Origin: CAMDMI01 sp044379485
GTDB lineage: Bacteria > Bacteroidota > Bacteroidia > Cytophagales > Flexibacteraceae
Length of the DNA: 64,000 nt
Assembly (NCBI GenBank): GCA_044379485.1
Contig: JBIPOE010000003.1
Location: 1-64,000 of the forward strand
Direction: 5' to 3'
This document shows, one piece after another, positions 25,073-33,657 of this stretch. The notes beneath the pieces are model-generated. The model was not told the DNA's origin. It made no database searches and worked only from the letters and a program-made list of their open reading frames with translations. Within the stretch, counting starts at the first letter, position 1; each line of letters starts with the position of its first letter. The translations under genes and the position numbers were made by a program.

Positions 25073-26092
25073 CTAGGTCTTCATTAAGGTCTTTTGCCAT
25101 CTCCAGGCATCAGCCAGCCCTGTTTCCAGATCAAGTTCGGTTTTCCAACCCAATACTTTTTCTGCTTTTTCGGTCGAAGCATACACCTTTTCAATGTCGC
25201 CTGGGCGACGGGCCACAATCTCATAATTTAACCTTTGCCCTGAAACCTTTTCAAATGTCTTGACTACTTCCAAAACGGTACTTCCTTTTCCGGTTCCCAA
25301 ATTGATCCAGTCATAAAAATCTCTTGAATCATTGGCCAATAAACTTTGAACCGCGTTTACATGGGCCTTTGCAATATCCACAACGTGAATATAATCCCGT
25401 ATGCAAGTTCCGTCAGGAGTGTCATAATCACTTCCGAAAATAGAAAGTTTTTCCCTCCATCCCGCTGCAGTTTGAACTACAAACGGTACCAGATTTCCAG
25501 GAATTCCCCTTGGCAATTCTCCAATTTTAGCAGAAGGATGGCCACCAATTGGATTAAAATACCGTAGGCTTAAAGCCTTAATACCCACCTTGGAATGAAC
25601 TGTATCTCTTAAAATCTCCTCACAAATCTGCTTTGTATTTCCATAAGGAGATTCAGCCATTTTGATTGGGGCTGTTTCCGAAACGGGCAATTGGTCAGGT
25701 TGGCCATACACAGTGCATGACGATGAAAAAACCAGATTTGAAATGCCCGCGGCAGCACTTTCTTCCAAAAGCGCAACCAATGAACCCACATTATTTCTAT
25801 AGTATTTCAATGGAAGGGCAACCGATTCCCCAACTGCTTTGTGGGCGGCAAAATGAATAATGCCTACGATATTTTTTTCAGCCTCAAAAATACGTTTGAA
25901 TGCAGCTCTGTCATTACAATCCTCTTGGTAAAATACTGGCTTATAGCCCAAAATGCTTTCCAGGCCCTCTAAAACCTTCAAATCTGAATTATCCAGGTTA
26001 TCCATTAAAATAGGAGTGAAGCCAGCATTTGCCAATTCAACCACAGTGTGCGAACCTATAAATCCGGTTCCACCCGTTACCAGTATCTTCAT
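25073..26092 (-). CDS. galE: UDP-glucose 4-epimerase
   Basis: Interconverts UDP-galactose and UDP-glucose in the Leloir pathway and supplies UDP-galactose for surface glycans. The 339-residue product has the N-terminal NAD Rossmann motif (MKILVTGGTGFIGSH), the catalytic SSSCTVYG and Y-x-x-x-K (ESPYGNTKQICEE), and the C-terminal WGWKTELDLETGL-like tail (VLGWKTELDLETGLADAW). I set the start at ATG 26092, because ATGA there overlaps the stop of the T9SS gene, a sign of translational coupling; an upstream ATG at 26146 would lie far inside that gene. It is the last gene of a five-gene minus-strand run. galK is about 20 kb away. Confidence 0.93.
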   Translation of the reverse strand: MKILVTGGTGFIGSHTVVELANAGFTPILMDNLDNSDLKVLEGLESILGYKPVFYQEDCNDRAAFKRIFEAEKNIVGIIHFAAHKAVGESVALPLKYYRNNVGSLVALLEESAAAGISNLVFSSSCTVYGQPDQLPVSETAPIKMAESPYGNTKQICEEILRDTVHSKVGIKALSLRYFNPIGGHPSAKIGELPRGIPGNLVPFVVQTAAGWREKLSIFGSDYDTPDGTCIRDYIHVVDIAKAHVNAVQSLLANDSRDFYDWINLGTGKGSTVLEVVKTFEKVSGQRLNYEIVARRPGDIEKVYASTEKAEKVLGWKTELDLETGLADAWRWQKTLMKT

Positions 26093-28923
26093 CTTTTTTC
26101 TATTATTAATCTTTGGTTTTGCCAATTTCCTTCCAAATCCTGCCACCTCACGATGTATAAACCGTTCCTCAGATCAATTTTTACATCCTGCATTGGTTCT
26201 CCAACTTTTTCCTGAACGAGAATCTGACCAAGTTGATTGAATATACTTAGATTCAAAAATCCCTCCCTGTTTTGAATACTTGTACTTGCTGGATTGGGGA
26301 AAAAAGTTGTATTTATTCTTCCATTGCTCAGCTGTGAAGAATCTGGAACATTTGGTCCAAATATTGGTCTAATTATCATGCTGTAATTGTCAAGTTTATA
26401 TTTTTTCCAGACATTCTGTTCTTTGTAGTGAAAAGCTGAATCGCTTCTTGAGTTGATGTCGCAACCAAGCAAAACCTCATTCCTGTTGTCAATAACTCCC
26501 TGCTCCCAGCCAATATAAAAATGCTTCCCTCCCTTTAAAATTCTTTGAGCCAATGGTCTGATGCGCAGCGAAAAGAAGTCAAGTTTATTGGCAGAGTCTG
26601 CACTTGGCAAGATTATAGGAAATCTGAATATCGGCTTTTCATATTGAGTTTGCGTATTGATGCTATCATACAAAATAAGCGTAAAGCTTACTGTTTGCTG
26701 AAAGTTGAATGGGGTTCTAGGGTAATTTAAAGCAATATCTGTAATGGTATCAGTAACAGGTAAATAGAACTTTACTGCTCCCTGAGAAAAAGAACCGGAA
26801 ACACCTCTGATCAGTTCTGCACTCCCATCGTCATTGGCCATTATAGTCGAAACATTCATGCTGGAAAGCAAAGTATCGTTTTGGAGGTATTTTTCATTTG
26901 TACCTGTATTTTGATTTAATCCAAAGCCATATTGGACTGTTGAATACTTACTTATTGTACTCAAAGAAGAAGTAAAAAGCGAGGTGTTTATAGATAATGG
27001 TCGCCTATAGTAGCCTCTAAGAAAAGGTGTTAACATTCCATCAATGTTGTCACTTGAAATGGGCTGGATCAAATTTTGAACGGTATCATGATTTTGAGCT
27101 TTTAAATAAAACAATCCATTAAAAGAAATCTGAATACCCGGATTTAGATTGAATGCCTGGCCATTAACAGTAGGATTAAAAATTGGAAGGTTATTGGCCA
27201 TACAATATTTAAATTGCTCTAGAGGCAAAGCAGTATAGTCTTTCAAAAGCTTTGTAGGCTTTACAGATATGCCAAAATCTTGTTCCAGAGAATCCGATGG
27301 CCCATGCTCGGTATCCAATCTGACATAATCGATATGGTACAAATCGTAGTTCCCATTTTGTATTCCATAATTTATAAATCGAAACTGAAAACCTTTAAAC
27401 TTCAAAGAATCTGGTACCAAAACTGCTGCGTACTTAAACCTGGCACTTGTCACTTTAGATTCTCCACCAACTGACCATACCTGCTCCCATTCATTATTCT
27501 TATTTTTAAATTGAACTGCAAGCAAATCTTCGGGATCAGGCAAAATTTGTTCGACTATGCCACCTTTCTGATACCAAAAGGTAAGATGAGTTGGCGTTGA
27601 GACAACAGACTCCAAATCAAATGATACACTTGTAAGTGTATCACAAGCACCTTTTTGGTTGTTAACATTGCTGTATGGTAGCCCTAAATTGTTAAGGCCA
27701 TCAAAAGTTGCAACACCCATTGATATAGGCTCTTCTACAAAAGTACTGTTGATAAAAACCCCGGAATTTTTTTCCCACCAACGGCTTTCTGGTCTGGTTG
27801 GGTCCATCATCAATTGCAAAATCCGCCCATTGTTGCTACCAATAAACCCTCTGAATTCGTTAACCATATCCAGGCACAAAAAGTCGTCCTGAAATCCGGA
27901 ACGAACCTGAACCCATGAGTTTCCACCATCTCCTGAATATAATATGGTTCCTTCAGTTCCAACCGACCAGGCGATATTATGGTTGATGTTTAATGGATCT
28001 GCATCCACGTCTAATAAATTTCCATTTGTTAAAGTCTTGCATTTGAACCAATTAATTGCTCCATTCAGGGTTTTGTAAACCATACCACTGTCTCCAACGG
28101 CAAGACCAAACAAACCATCAATCATTTTAACTTTCCGAAAACTCTTTAAAGAATCAGATTTGTTACTCAATGAAGATTTTGCAAGAGAGCTTACGGTCCA
28201 GTTAATGCCCCCGTCTGTAGTAAAACCAATTTCACATGAATCTCCAACTGCTGTTGCCCTGGGGCCCGAAACCCAGGCTACCGAATTTGGTCTAAAATCA
28301 GAAGAATAAATACCTAAATTCCAATTTACTCCGGCGTCATTGGTATAATAAATTTTTCCAAGGGAATCTACAAGTAATCCATTTGAATTTGATTGAAAAG
28401 CAATTGATTTTAATTTTGTTGAAGGGGAAGAAACTGTTATCCATGATTGACCTCCATCCACTGTTTTGGCCAACCAACCATTTGAACCACAGGCCCATCC
28501 TGAATCATTGGATCCAGGAAATGAAATGGATAGGTATTTAATTGGCCCATTGGTTGCACTTACCTGTTCCCATTTGGATCCACGGCTGTTCGTTTTTAGG
28601 TTAAGCCCCTTATCTCCAAAAGCCCTGGCGTTTTGATTTCCAAAAAATCCAATCCAATGGATTTCTTTTGAAAAATAATCTCTGCTGGGAACCCAAGTCA
28701 GATCGTTGCCAGAAAAATCGTCAAAAAATGGAAGACCTATTGTATCCGAGCTGGTTGTATTCTGAAGGTAATCCCTTTCACCCCGCTTTTTATCATCAAC
28801 ATTTTTCCTGTCAAATTGAATTCCATTAATACGGAGGCTTTTTGTAAGAACCTGAGCTTCTGAATGTAGCACAAAACTCATAAGTATAAGACCAAGTATT
28901 AGTGCCTCTTTAACTTTTAACAT
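26089..28923 (-). CDS. YCF48/Asp-box propeller-like T9SS surface protein
   Basis: The 944-residue product has a signal peptide (about 1-23, MLKVKEALILGLILMSFVL), then a region of repeated propeller-like units (about 110-400). The units share G-x-x-(W/I)xxTxDGGxxW-type motifs: LAKTVDGGQSWI, IYYTNDAGVNW, IGFTTDGGINWT, LYSGDGGNSWVQ. The YCF48-like and sialidase Asp-box class is common in Bacteroidota surface proteins. A jelly-roll stretch follows and the last 70 residues form a T9SS type A domain (FFPNPASTSIQN, SIFNQLGQIL, LRNGLYIVRW). It starts 13 bases after the PASTA gene and its TGA overlaps galE's ATG, so it belongs to the same transcription unit. No enzyme motif was recognised. Confidence 0.85.
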   Translation of the reverse strand: MLKVKEALILGLILMSFVLHSEAQVLTKSLRINGIQFDRKNVDDKKRGERDYLQNTTSSDTIGLPFFDDFSGNDLTWVPSRDYFSKEIHWIGFFGNQNARAFGDKGLNLKTNSRGSKWEQVSATNGPIKYLSISFPGSNDSGWACGSNGWLAKTVDGGQSWITVSSPSTKLKSIAFQSNSNGLLVDSLGKIYYTNDAGVNWNLGIYSSDFRPNSVAWVSGPRATAVGDSCEIGFTTDGGINWTVSSLAKSSLSNKSDSLKSFRKVKMIDGLFGLAVGDSGMVYKTLNGAINWFKCKTLTNGNLLDVDADPLNINHNIAWSVGTEGTILYSGDGGNSWVQVRSGFQDDFLCLDMVNEFRGFIGSNNGRILQLMMDPTRPESRWWEKNSGVFINSTFVEEPISMGVATFDGLNNLGLPYSNVNNQKGACDTLTSVSFDLESVVSTPTHLTFWYQKGGIVEQILPDPEDLLAVQFKNKNNEWEQVWSVGGESKVTSARFKYAAVLVPDSLKFKGFQFRFINYGIQNGNYDLYHIDYVRLDTEHGPSDSLEQDFGISVKPTKLLKDYTALPLEQFKYCMANNLPIFNPTVNGQAFNLNPGIQISFNGLFYLKAQNHDTVQNLIQPISSDNIDGMLTPFLRGYYRRPLSINTSLFTSSLSTISKYSTVQYGFGLNQNTGTNEKYLQNDTLLSSMNVSTIMANDDGSAELIRGVSGSFSQGAVKFYLPVTDTITDIALNYPRTPFNFQQTVSFTLILYDSINTQTQYEKPIFRFPIILPSADSANKLDFFSLRIRPLAQRILKGGKHFYIGWEQGVIDNRNEVLLGCDINSRSDSAFHYKEQNVWKKYKLDNYSMIIRPIFGPNVPDSSQLSNGRINTTFFPNPASTSIQNREGFLNLSIFNQLGQILVQEKVGEPMQDVKIDLRNGLYIVRWQDLEGNWQNQRLIIEKR

Positions 28924-28936
28924 ATCGGTTTCTAGT

Positions 28937-29722
28937 CTAGTCTATGGATTCAATGTTGGTTTCTGGTGTGCCAACCACCCAGATATCTATCATATCTCCT
29001 TCCTGAATTTTAGTTCCCGGCGAAGGTTTCTGCCTGATAATTGAATTTAATGGGGCTCCTGGTTTTTCTTCTTTAATAACAGTTCCTTTTTGGAGATTTG
29101 AACCTTGTAACAGTTCAATTGCTTCATCTAAGGGCATGCCCGTTAAATCCGGTACATCTAATTCCCTATTGCTTAAGCCATCCCCAACTGTTAAATCAAT
29201 TTTACTTCCCTTTGGGATTAATTTACCCTCTGGAATATCCACTTCGTTAATGCTTTGTTTTAAAACAGCATTTAATTGAAGATCAGGTACATATTTAATT
29301 TCACCTAACAACAAACCAAAACTTTCCAGCTCCCTTTGCGCATTAATAAATGAGCGATCAATAAGATTTGGCATTTTCACCAAAGGAGGATTTTTTGAAT
29401 TGATTGATACATATATCTTTCTATCCTGCTTGACTTTAGAACCAGGCAAAGGATATTGTTGAAATACAACAAAAGGTTGAGAACCTGCATGATATGCACT
29501 ATCATCAATTTGAAATTCCAGATCTCTTTCACCCAAAAAGGCCTCCAATTGGTCCCTGTGCATGCCTTGCAGATTTGGAACTGTAATGGTTTGCCCATGG
29601 TTGGTGGTATATGGTAAATAAATATTAAAGAAGGCCACAATAAAAATTGCACCAGTTAGAATGGCAATGAGAAAATGAAGGAAGATATCCCGTTTATTTT
29701 CGGCTCTTAAAAAGTTAAGCAT
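28937..29722 (-). CDS. PASTA-domain membrane protein
   Basis: A bitopic inner-membrane protein of 261 residues with a short cytoplasmic start, one membrane helix (about 14-35, LHFLIAILTGAIFIVAFF), and three PASTA repeats outside (about 45-107, 113-183 and 190-255). They share the V-P-N/D-L-x-G/D-x-x-x-x-x-A sequence start (VPNLQGMHRDQL, MPNLIDRSFINAQ, VPDLTGMPLDEA) and end in a P-x-G/K segment. PASTA domains bind peptidoglycan or beta-lactams and are otherwise linked to Ser/Thr kinases or penicillin-binding proteins; here there is no kinase or transpeptidase domain. Cell-wall sensing or tethering is inferred. It lies between ruvX (9-base gap) and the T9SS gene (13-base gap). Confidence 0.85.
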   Translation of the reverse strand: MLNFLRAENKRDIFLHFLIAILTGAIFIVAFFNIYLPYTTNHGQTITVPNLQGMHRDQLEAFLGERDLEFQIDDSAYHAGSQPFVVFQQYPLPGSKVKQDRKIYVSINSKNPPLVKMPNLIDRSFINAQRELESFGLLLGEIKYVPDLQLNAVLKQSINEVDIPEGKLIPKGSKIDLTVGDGLSNRELDVPDLTGMPLDEAIELLQGSNLQKGTVIKEEKPGAPLNSIIRQKPSPGTKIQEGDMIDIWVVGTPETNIESID

Positions 29723-29731
29723 CTTTTGGTA

Positions 29732-30169
29732 TCAGACATTTTTTGGGGTTCCAAAGCGACTCTTTTGCTCCAGAAAAGATTGCAAAATTAAGGTTGCGCT
29801 CAACTTATCCGTATTTTCCTTCAATTCTCTGTCTTTTTTTTTCATTCCGCCTTCAATCATTGCCTTCTTAGCCATAGAAGAAGTGAAACGTTCATCGATT
29901 TGAAAAATTGTAAAAGCAGGAAAACTTTTTTTTACTTTTTGGTACACTTGTTCTGCTTTTCTGGTCCCATCCGTATTTTCATTTTTTAAATTTTTGGGCA
30001 ATCCAAGCACAATAGATTCAAGATTTCTTTCAACAGAAATACGTTTTATTTCTTCTATAATCTTATGTGTTTCAACGGTTTGTACAGGAAATGCAAATAT
30101 GTGATTTTCATCTGAAATGGCAATTCCAGTGCGTTTTCCTCCAACATCAAGGGCTAGAATAAGACCCAT
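29732..30169 (-). CDS. ruvX: RuvX/YqgF-family putative Holliday junction resolvase
   Basis: Member of the RNase H-fold YqgF family, implicated in pre-16S rRNA 5' processing and in Holliday junction resolution. The 145-residue protein has the N-terminal LALDVGGKRTGIAISDE with the catalytic Asp8, the VLGLPKNLKNENTDGTRKAEQV segment beginning IVLGLP, and DERFTSSMA near the end. I start it at ATG 30169, which overlaps the TAA of the upstream hemerythrin gene as TAATG; this is typical for coupled translation. An in-frame ATG at 30202 would add 11 residues inside the neighbour and is less likely. It is followed by the PASTA gene. Confidence 0.9.
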   Translation of the reverse strand: MGLILALDVGGKRTGIAISDENHIFAFPVQTVETHKIIEEIKRISVERNLESIVLGLPKNLKNENTDGTRKAEQVYQKVKKSFPAFTIFQIDERFTSSMAKKAMIEGGMKKKDRELKENTDKLSATLILQSFLEQKSRFGTPKNV

Positions 30170-30915
30170 TAGTTCTGAAATCGAATTTGGTCCAATCGCC
30201 ATCTTACTTCATTTTCGAGACGCAAAGCTTTTGGAAAAAGCAGGCTATTTTCTATCAAAGCGTGTTGTCGAAGTTGTTTTTCAAAATCCTGAAGTTCCCG
30301 GTAAAGAATAAAGGTAAACAGATCTGCATCTACTGGAAGCTGGTAGTCATCTGTTAAAGATCGAATTCCCGAAATTTCATTGTCATGGGCCTCATGATGC
30401 ATGGCAAAAGATTGTATACCTCTGGTTTTCAATATATAGTACAGTTCACCTGGATTTTTTATGGACTTGGTGCAATCAAGAAGAAATTGAATAAAGCCAA
30501 AAAGCGTATCTTCCTCTTCGTAAATGTGCCGAATAAAATCTTCAGCAAAAATGGGGAAAACCATTTTGAGATCTCTGGCCAATTCAGGCCTGAAAAACCT
30601 GTTTTCATCCATTTCCTCTATGGTATGAAACAAAAAAGGAAGCTTTTGTTTGATAAAAAGTTGATGGCTGTGCCTCAACAATGAAATTAGAATTTCAATT
30701 GGATAATTTGAAAGTTGGCTCAAATCAAAATCCTGATTTTTGCGCAACAATTCAAAATGCTGATACACTTTGGCTGGATCTATACCTTTTTCTCTGCAAG
30801 CCTGTTCCAGCGTTTTGTCTGCCTCCTGATAAAAACGAATACCCATCTGGTGAAGCATTTCAGCCAGCTGAGCATTTTCTTTTACTAAAGCACCAATTGA
30901 AGGAAAATTTTCCAT
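30169..30915 (-). CDS. Hemerythrin-like protein related to ScdA/YtfE (RIC), with degenerate N-terminus
   Basis: RIC proteins hold a di-iron site and are linked to repair of iron-sulfur clusters after nitric oxide or oxidative damage. The 248-residue product has four-helix hemerythrin ligands: H82/H84 (LRHSHQLF), H130 with E133-E135 (FIRHIYEEED), H174/H177 and E180 (HHEAHDNE), and H218 and E222 (RQHALIEN). The N-terminal DUF542 segment, which should carry a CCGG motif (canonical YGIDFCCGG), reads MGIRFYQEADKTLEQAC instead, so the paired cysteines are gone and one Cys40 remains in the helix. Either it is a diverged RIC with another function or a hemerythrin-domain protein of a different subfamily. 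Start ATG 30915 was chosen over GTG/ATG further upstream. Confidence 0.65.
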   Translation of the reverse strand: MENFPSIGALVKENAQLAEMLHQMGIRFYQEADKTLEQACREKGIDPAKVYQHFELLRKNQDFDLSQLSNYPIEILISLLRHSHQLFIKQKLPFLFHTIEEMDENRFFRPELARDLKMVFPIFAEDFIRHIYEEEDTLFGFIQFLLDCTKSIKNPGELYYILKTRGIQSFAMHHEAHDNEISGIRSLTDDYQLPVDADLFTFILYRELQDFEKQLRQHALIENSLLFPKALRLENEVRWRLDQIRFQN

Positions 30916-31019
30916 AACAATTGCAAGTAACGAAAATAATGGGCAAGGCAAACTGATGGGACTCATGATTTTTATTATTATTTGATTTCGCCTTCTTTAC
31001 CCCTTCAAATCTGTAAACA

Positions 31020-31838
31020 TTGACAACTCTATTTCTTGTTATCGGCGCTTATGGTCTGCTTAAAATTTTAGGTGCTTTTGATCGAAATGGGCTTGATTCT
31101 AAACCAGGACTAAAAGACTTTAGAACCGCTTTTAAAAAACCCGGTAAAAAATCTGAATTTACCATTTTACCTGATATTCTTGAAAAAGAGGTTGAATTTT
31201 ATAAAAACCTGAAACCAGAAGAAAAAGACCAGTTTATTCGTGATATGACCTGGTTTTTGGAGCATATTAAAATTACCGGAATAGAAATTGAAGTTACGGA
31301 CTTCGATATACATTTGGTTGCAGCTTCCGGCATTATTCCCATTTTTTATTTTCCAGAATGGAACCACTATGAGTTGGATGAAATATTGCTTTATAAAGAT
31401 TCTATTGATATTGACTTTCAGACAGATACGCCCGACAGTAATATTTTAGGTATGGTTGGAACTGGTTTGATGGAACGAAAAATGATCTTATCCAGAAAAG
31501 CATTGCATGATGGTTTCCAAAATAAAACTGATAAGCACAACACTGCAATTCATGAGTTCATTCACCTTGTTGATAAAGCTGATGGTAGAATTGATGGGCT
31601 GCCAAAGATTTTGATGGACAAACAATATGCGCTTCCATGGCTTCAAATGATCAGAGAAAAAATCAAACATATTCATCATGGGCAGTCTGACATAGATCCA
31701 TACGGGGCAACCAATCTTTCCGAATTTTTAGCTGTCTCTTCAGAATACTTTTTTGAAAGGCCAGATTTATTAAAAATCAAACATCCAGAACTATATAAGT
31801 ATTTAGATCAGATGTTTAAAGGAAAAATCACCACTTAA
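31020..31838 (+). CDS. MtfA-like M90 zinc metallopeptidase
   Basis: In E. coli, MtfA (YeeI) titrates the glucose repressor Mlc and has aminopeptidase activity. This 272-residue relative carries the zinc motif HExxH as H178-E-F-I-H182 (AIHEFIHLVDKADG), followed by a later Glu in SEFLAVSSEYFFE that would complete the site. Start is TTG 31020; the in-frame stop at 31014-31016 leaves no better start and the next ATG comes at codon 76. The first 18 residues are hydrophobic (TTLFLVIGAYGLLKIL) and may be a membrane anchor. Mlc is not evident here, so a link to glucose regulation is not implied. Confidence 0.8.
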   Translation: MTTLFLVIGAYGLLKILGAFDRNGLDSKPGLKDFRTAFKKPGKKSEFTILPDILEKEVEFYKNLKPEEKDQFIRDMTWFLEHIKITGIEIEVTDFDIHLVAASGIIPIFYFPEWNHYELDEILLYKDSIDIDFQTDTPDSNILGMVGTGLMERKMILSRKALHDGFQNKTDKHNTAIHEFIHLVDKADGRIDGLPKILMDKQYALPWLQMIREKIKHIHHGQSDIDPYGATNLSEFLAVSSEYFFERPDLLKIKHPELYKYLDQMFKGKITT

Positions 31839-31931
31839 TGATTTTGAAATTTAACTTAGGATCGAGCATTTGCTTTGATTTTGAATCACGAAAACCTTTT
31901 CCCTAATTGCTCTTTTTAAAACCACACCATT

Positions 31932-33167
31932 ATGAAAATTAATTCCAAACGCTTGCAATCCCATTTCGAGGCCATGAGTCTTATTGGTAAGATTGGTGAA
32001 ACCGGAACCTGCCGGCCAACCATGACCAGTCTTGAAAAGGAGGCATTTGACCTTGCTGGCACCTGGATGAAAGAGGCAGGAATGTCTGTTCGGATTGATA
32101 ACTTTGGAAATCTGATTGGCCGGTTGGAGGGAAATGATCCTAATCTTTCTGTTTTAATGATGGGTTCACATTTGGATTCTCAACCATATGGTGGCCGGTT
32201 TGATGGAGTGGCTGGCGTTCTTTGCGCCATCGAAGTGGTAAAAACTTTGACTGAGAATGATATCAAACCCAAAAGGTCAATTGAAGTAATTTCTTTTGCG
32301 GATGAGGAAGGCTGGAGATTTAACAAAGGGCTTTTTGGCTCAAGAGGAATTCTTGGAAAACTGGAGGAAGGCGAGTTGGAAAGGAGTGACAAAGATGGCA
32401 TTAGCCGAAGACAGGCTTTATTGGATTTTGGCTGCGACCCAAGCAAATTTAAGGAATCAGAATACAAACCTGATAGCATCTTTTGCTTTCTGGAACTTCA
32501 TATTGAACAAGGCCCCGTTTTGGATATTGCCCAAAAACCGATTGGTGTGGTGACAGGAATTTCGGGGCCACTTTGGTGGACCGTAAAACTGAAAGGAATG
32601 GCAGGGCATACGGGCTCAGTGCCTATGCCTTTGCGGAAAGACGCCTTAATTGGTGCTGCTGAAATAATTGTAGCCGTAAACGAAATTGCCAATCAGATTC
32701 CAGGTGCACCAACTGTTGGCTCTGTGGGTACCATTCAGGTTTTTCCTGCTTCCAGAAACATCATTCCTGAGTCTTGCACTTTTACAATTGATCTGAGAGA
32801 CATTGATTTAGACCGACGAAACCGGTATGAAAAACAATTGCGGGATAAAATTGAAAGCATCACCCAAAAGCACAAACTGAGCTATGAAATTTCGGAGGAC
32901 ACAAAAAGCGATCCTCGCTATTGCGCCGATTGGATAAAAGACCTAATTAAAAAAGAATGTGAAACTTTGAAATTGGATGCTCCGGAATTGATGAGCGGTC
33001 CATTTCATGATGCACTAGCGCTTTCCTACGCCTGCGATTATGGGATGATCTTCGTTCGTTGCAAAGACGGAATCAGCCACAACCCTTTGGAATATTCTTC
33101 TTATGAAGATCTCGCTTTGGGTACCGAAGTTATGTATGGAACTATTTTAGGAGTTTTGGAAATTTAG
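31932..33167 (+). CDS. Allantoate amidohydrolase-like M20 hydrolase
   Basis: The 411-residue product belongs to the amidase/hydantoinase/carbamoylase branch of the M20/M28 peptidase family. Metal ligands seen are His80 and Asp91 (MMGSHLDSQ, GGRFDGVAGV), Glu125-Glu126 (FADEEGWRF), His192-like in ELHIEQGP, and a late His in GISHNPLEYSS. The dimerisation lid contains GMAGHTGSVPMPLRKD. Candidates within the branch are allantoate amidohydrolase (AllC), N-carbamoyl-L-amino acid hydrolase and ureidoglycolate amidohydrolase. AllC is favoured because an allantoinase gene lies about 14 kb downstream in this window. Other purine-degradation genes are not seen here. Confidence 0.7.
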   Translation: MKINSKRLQSHFEAMSLIGKIGETGTCRPTMTSLEKEAFDLAGTWMKEAGMSVRIDNFGNLIGRLEGNDPNLSVLMMGSHLDSQPYGGRFDGVAGVLCAIEVVKTLTENDIKPKRSIEVISFADEEGWRFNKGLFGSRGILGKLEEGELERSDKDGISRRQALLDFGCDPSKFKESEYKPDSIFCFLELHIEQGPVLDIAQKPIGVVTGISGPLWWTVKLKGMAGHTGSVPMPLRKDALIGAAEIIVAVNEIANQIPGAPTVGSVGTIQVFPASRNIIPESCTFTIDLRDIDLDRRNRYEKQLRDKIESITQKHKLSYEISEDTKSDPRYCADWIKDLIKKECETLKLDAPELMSGPFHDALALSYACDYGMIFVRCKDGISHNPLEYSSYEDLALGTEVMYGTILGVLEI

Positions 33168-33246
33168 GAATATCCAATAGATTTCTTTTCAACCAAAGTT
33201 TAATTCATAGAAAGGTCATTTTTTGTTAATTTTGAACTATGATAGA

Positions 33247-33466
33247 ATGGTAAAAATTTATTTCAATTAATTCTGAAATCAGGTTTGGAAAACCATGCAT
33301 AACTGGCACCAGAATTTCTGTTGGTGCTGTTTTGGGTTGGTTGGCATCCGGAATGTCTTATTCTGAAATAATTGAAGATTTTCCTCAAATAAATAAAGAA
33401 CAAATTCTAGCAGTACTCACCTATTCTGCTGAAAAAGAATCAATTATCAAAATCATAGCAGCTTGA
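33247..33466 (+). pseudogene. DUF433 antitoxin remnant (frame disrupted near the start)
   Basis: In the frame ending at TGA 33464-33466 the protein reads INSEIRFGKPCITGTR, then SVGAVLGWLASGMSYSEIIE, then DFPQINKEQILAVLTYSAEK, a full match to DUF433 antitoxins (typical GKPCIRGTRI.V.....LASGMS..EIL.DFP.L....I.A.L.YA). No ATG, GTG or TTG precedes it: an in-frame TAA lies at 33251-33253. The ATG at 33247 would give MEKFISINSE if one base near 33251 were removed, so a one-base insertion is likely. Alternative explanations are an ATT start, or a sequencing error. The stop overlaps the TTG of the next remnant as in intact modules. Confidence 0.65.
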
Positions 33467-33633
33467 AATTCTTAATTGACGAAAATATTTACAAAAGAAT
33501 AATTCCGTTAATTGAATCCAATTCAAGTGAATTTCAGCATGTCCTTTTCTAAGGTCTTATTTCACCAATTTCTGACCATAGTATTTGGAAATTTGCAAAA
33601 GAAACTGGCAATTCAAAAGGCATACTACTTTAA
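33463..33633 (+). pseudogene. DUF5615 PIN-like toxin remnant
   Basis: Starting from TTG 33463, which overlaps the antitoxin stop by two bases, the frame reads LKFLIDENIYKRIIPLIESN..., resembling the MKFLIDENL start of DUF5615 (Mut7-C/PIN-like) toxins. An in-frame TAA at 33550-33552 interrupts it after 29 codons. Reading through gives GLISPISDHSIWKFAKETGN, which resembles the later GL..ASD.EIW.YAKE segment, before another stop at 33631-33633. The final third, with the active-site region, is missing. This is a dead toxin by nonsense mutation and truncation. Confidence 0.65.
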
Positions 33634-33657
33634 TTTTTGACCTCTTTTCATTTTGAC

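Larger units (their letters stand above)
33168..33657. other. Gap with a decayed toxin-antitoxin pair
   Basis: A 490-base interval with no intact gene. It contains a DUF433-type antitoxin remnant (33247-33466) and the start of a DUF5615-type toxin (33463-33633), both described separately, plus about 80 AT-rich bases upstream with no recognised element. Confidence 0.5.

Noticed and set aside
30916..30966. Upstream start giving a 17-residue extension of the hemerythrin protein
   Set aside because: The extra residues (MSPISLPCPLFSLLAIV) resemble a signal but relatives are cytoplasmic, and ATG 30915 places the DUF542-like segment at the usual distance.
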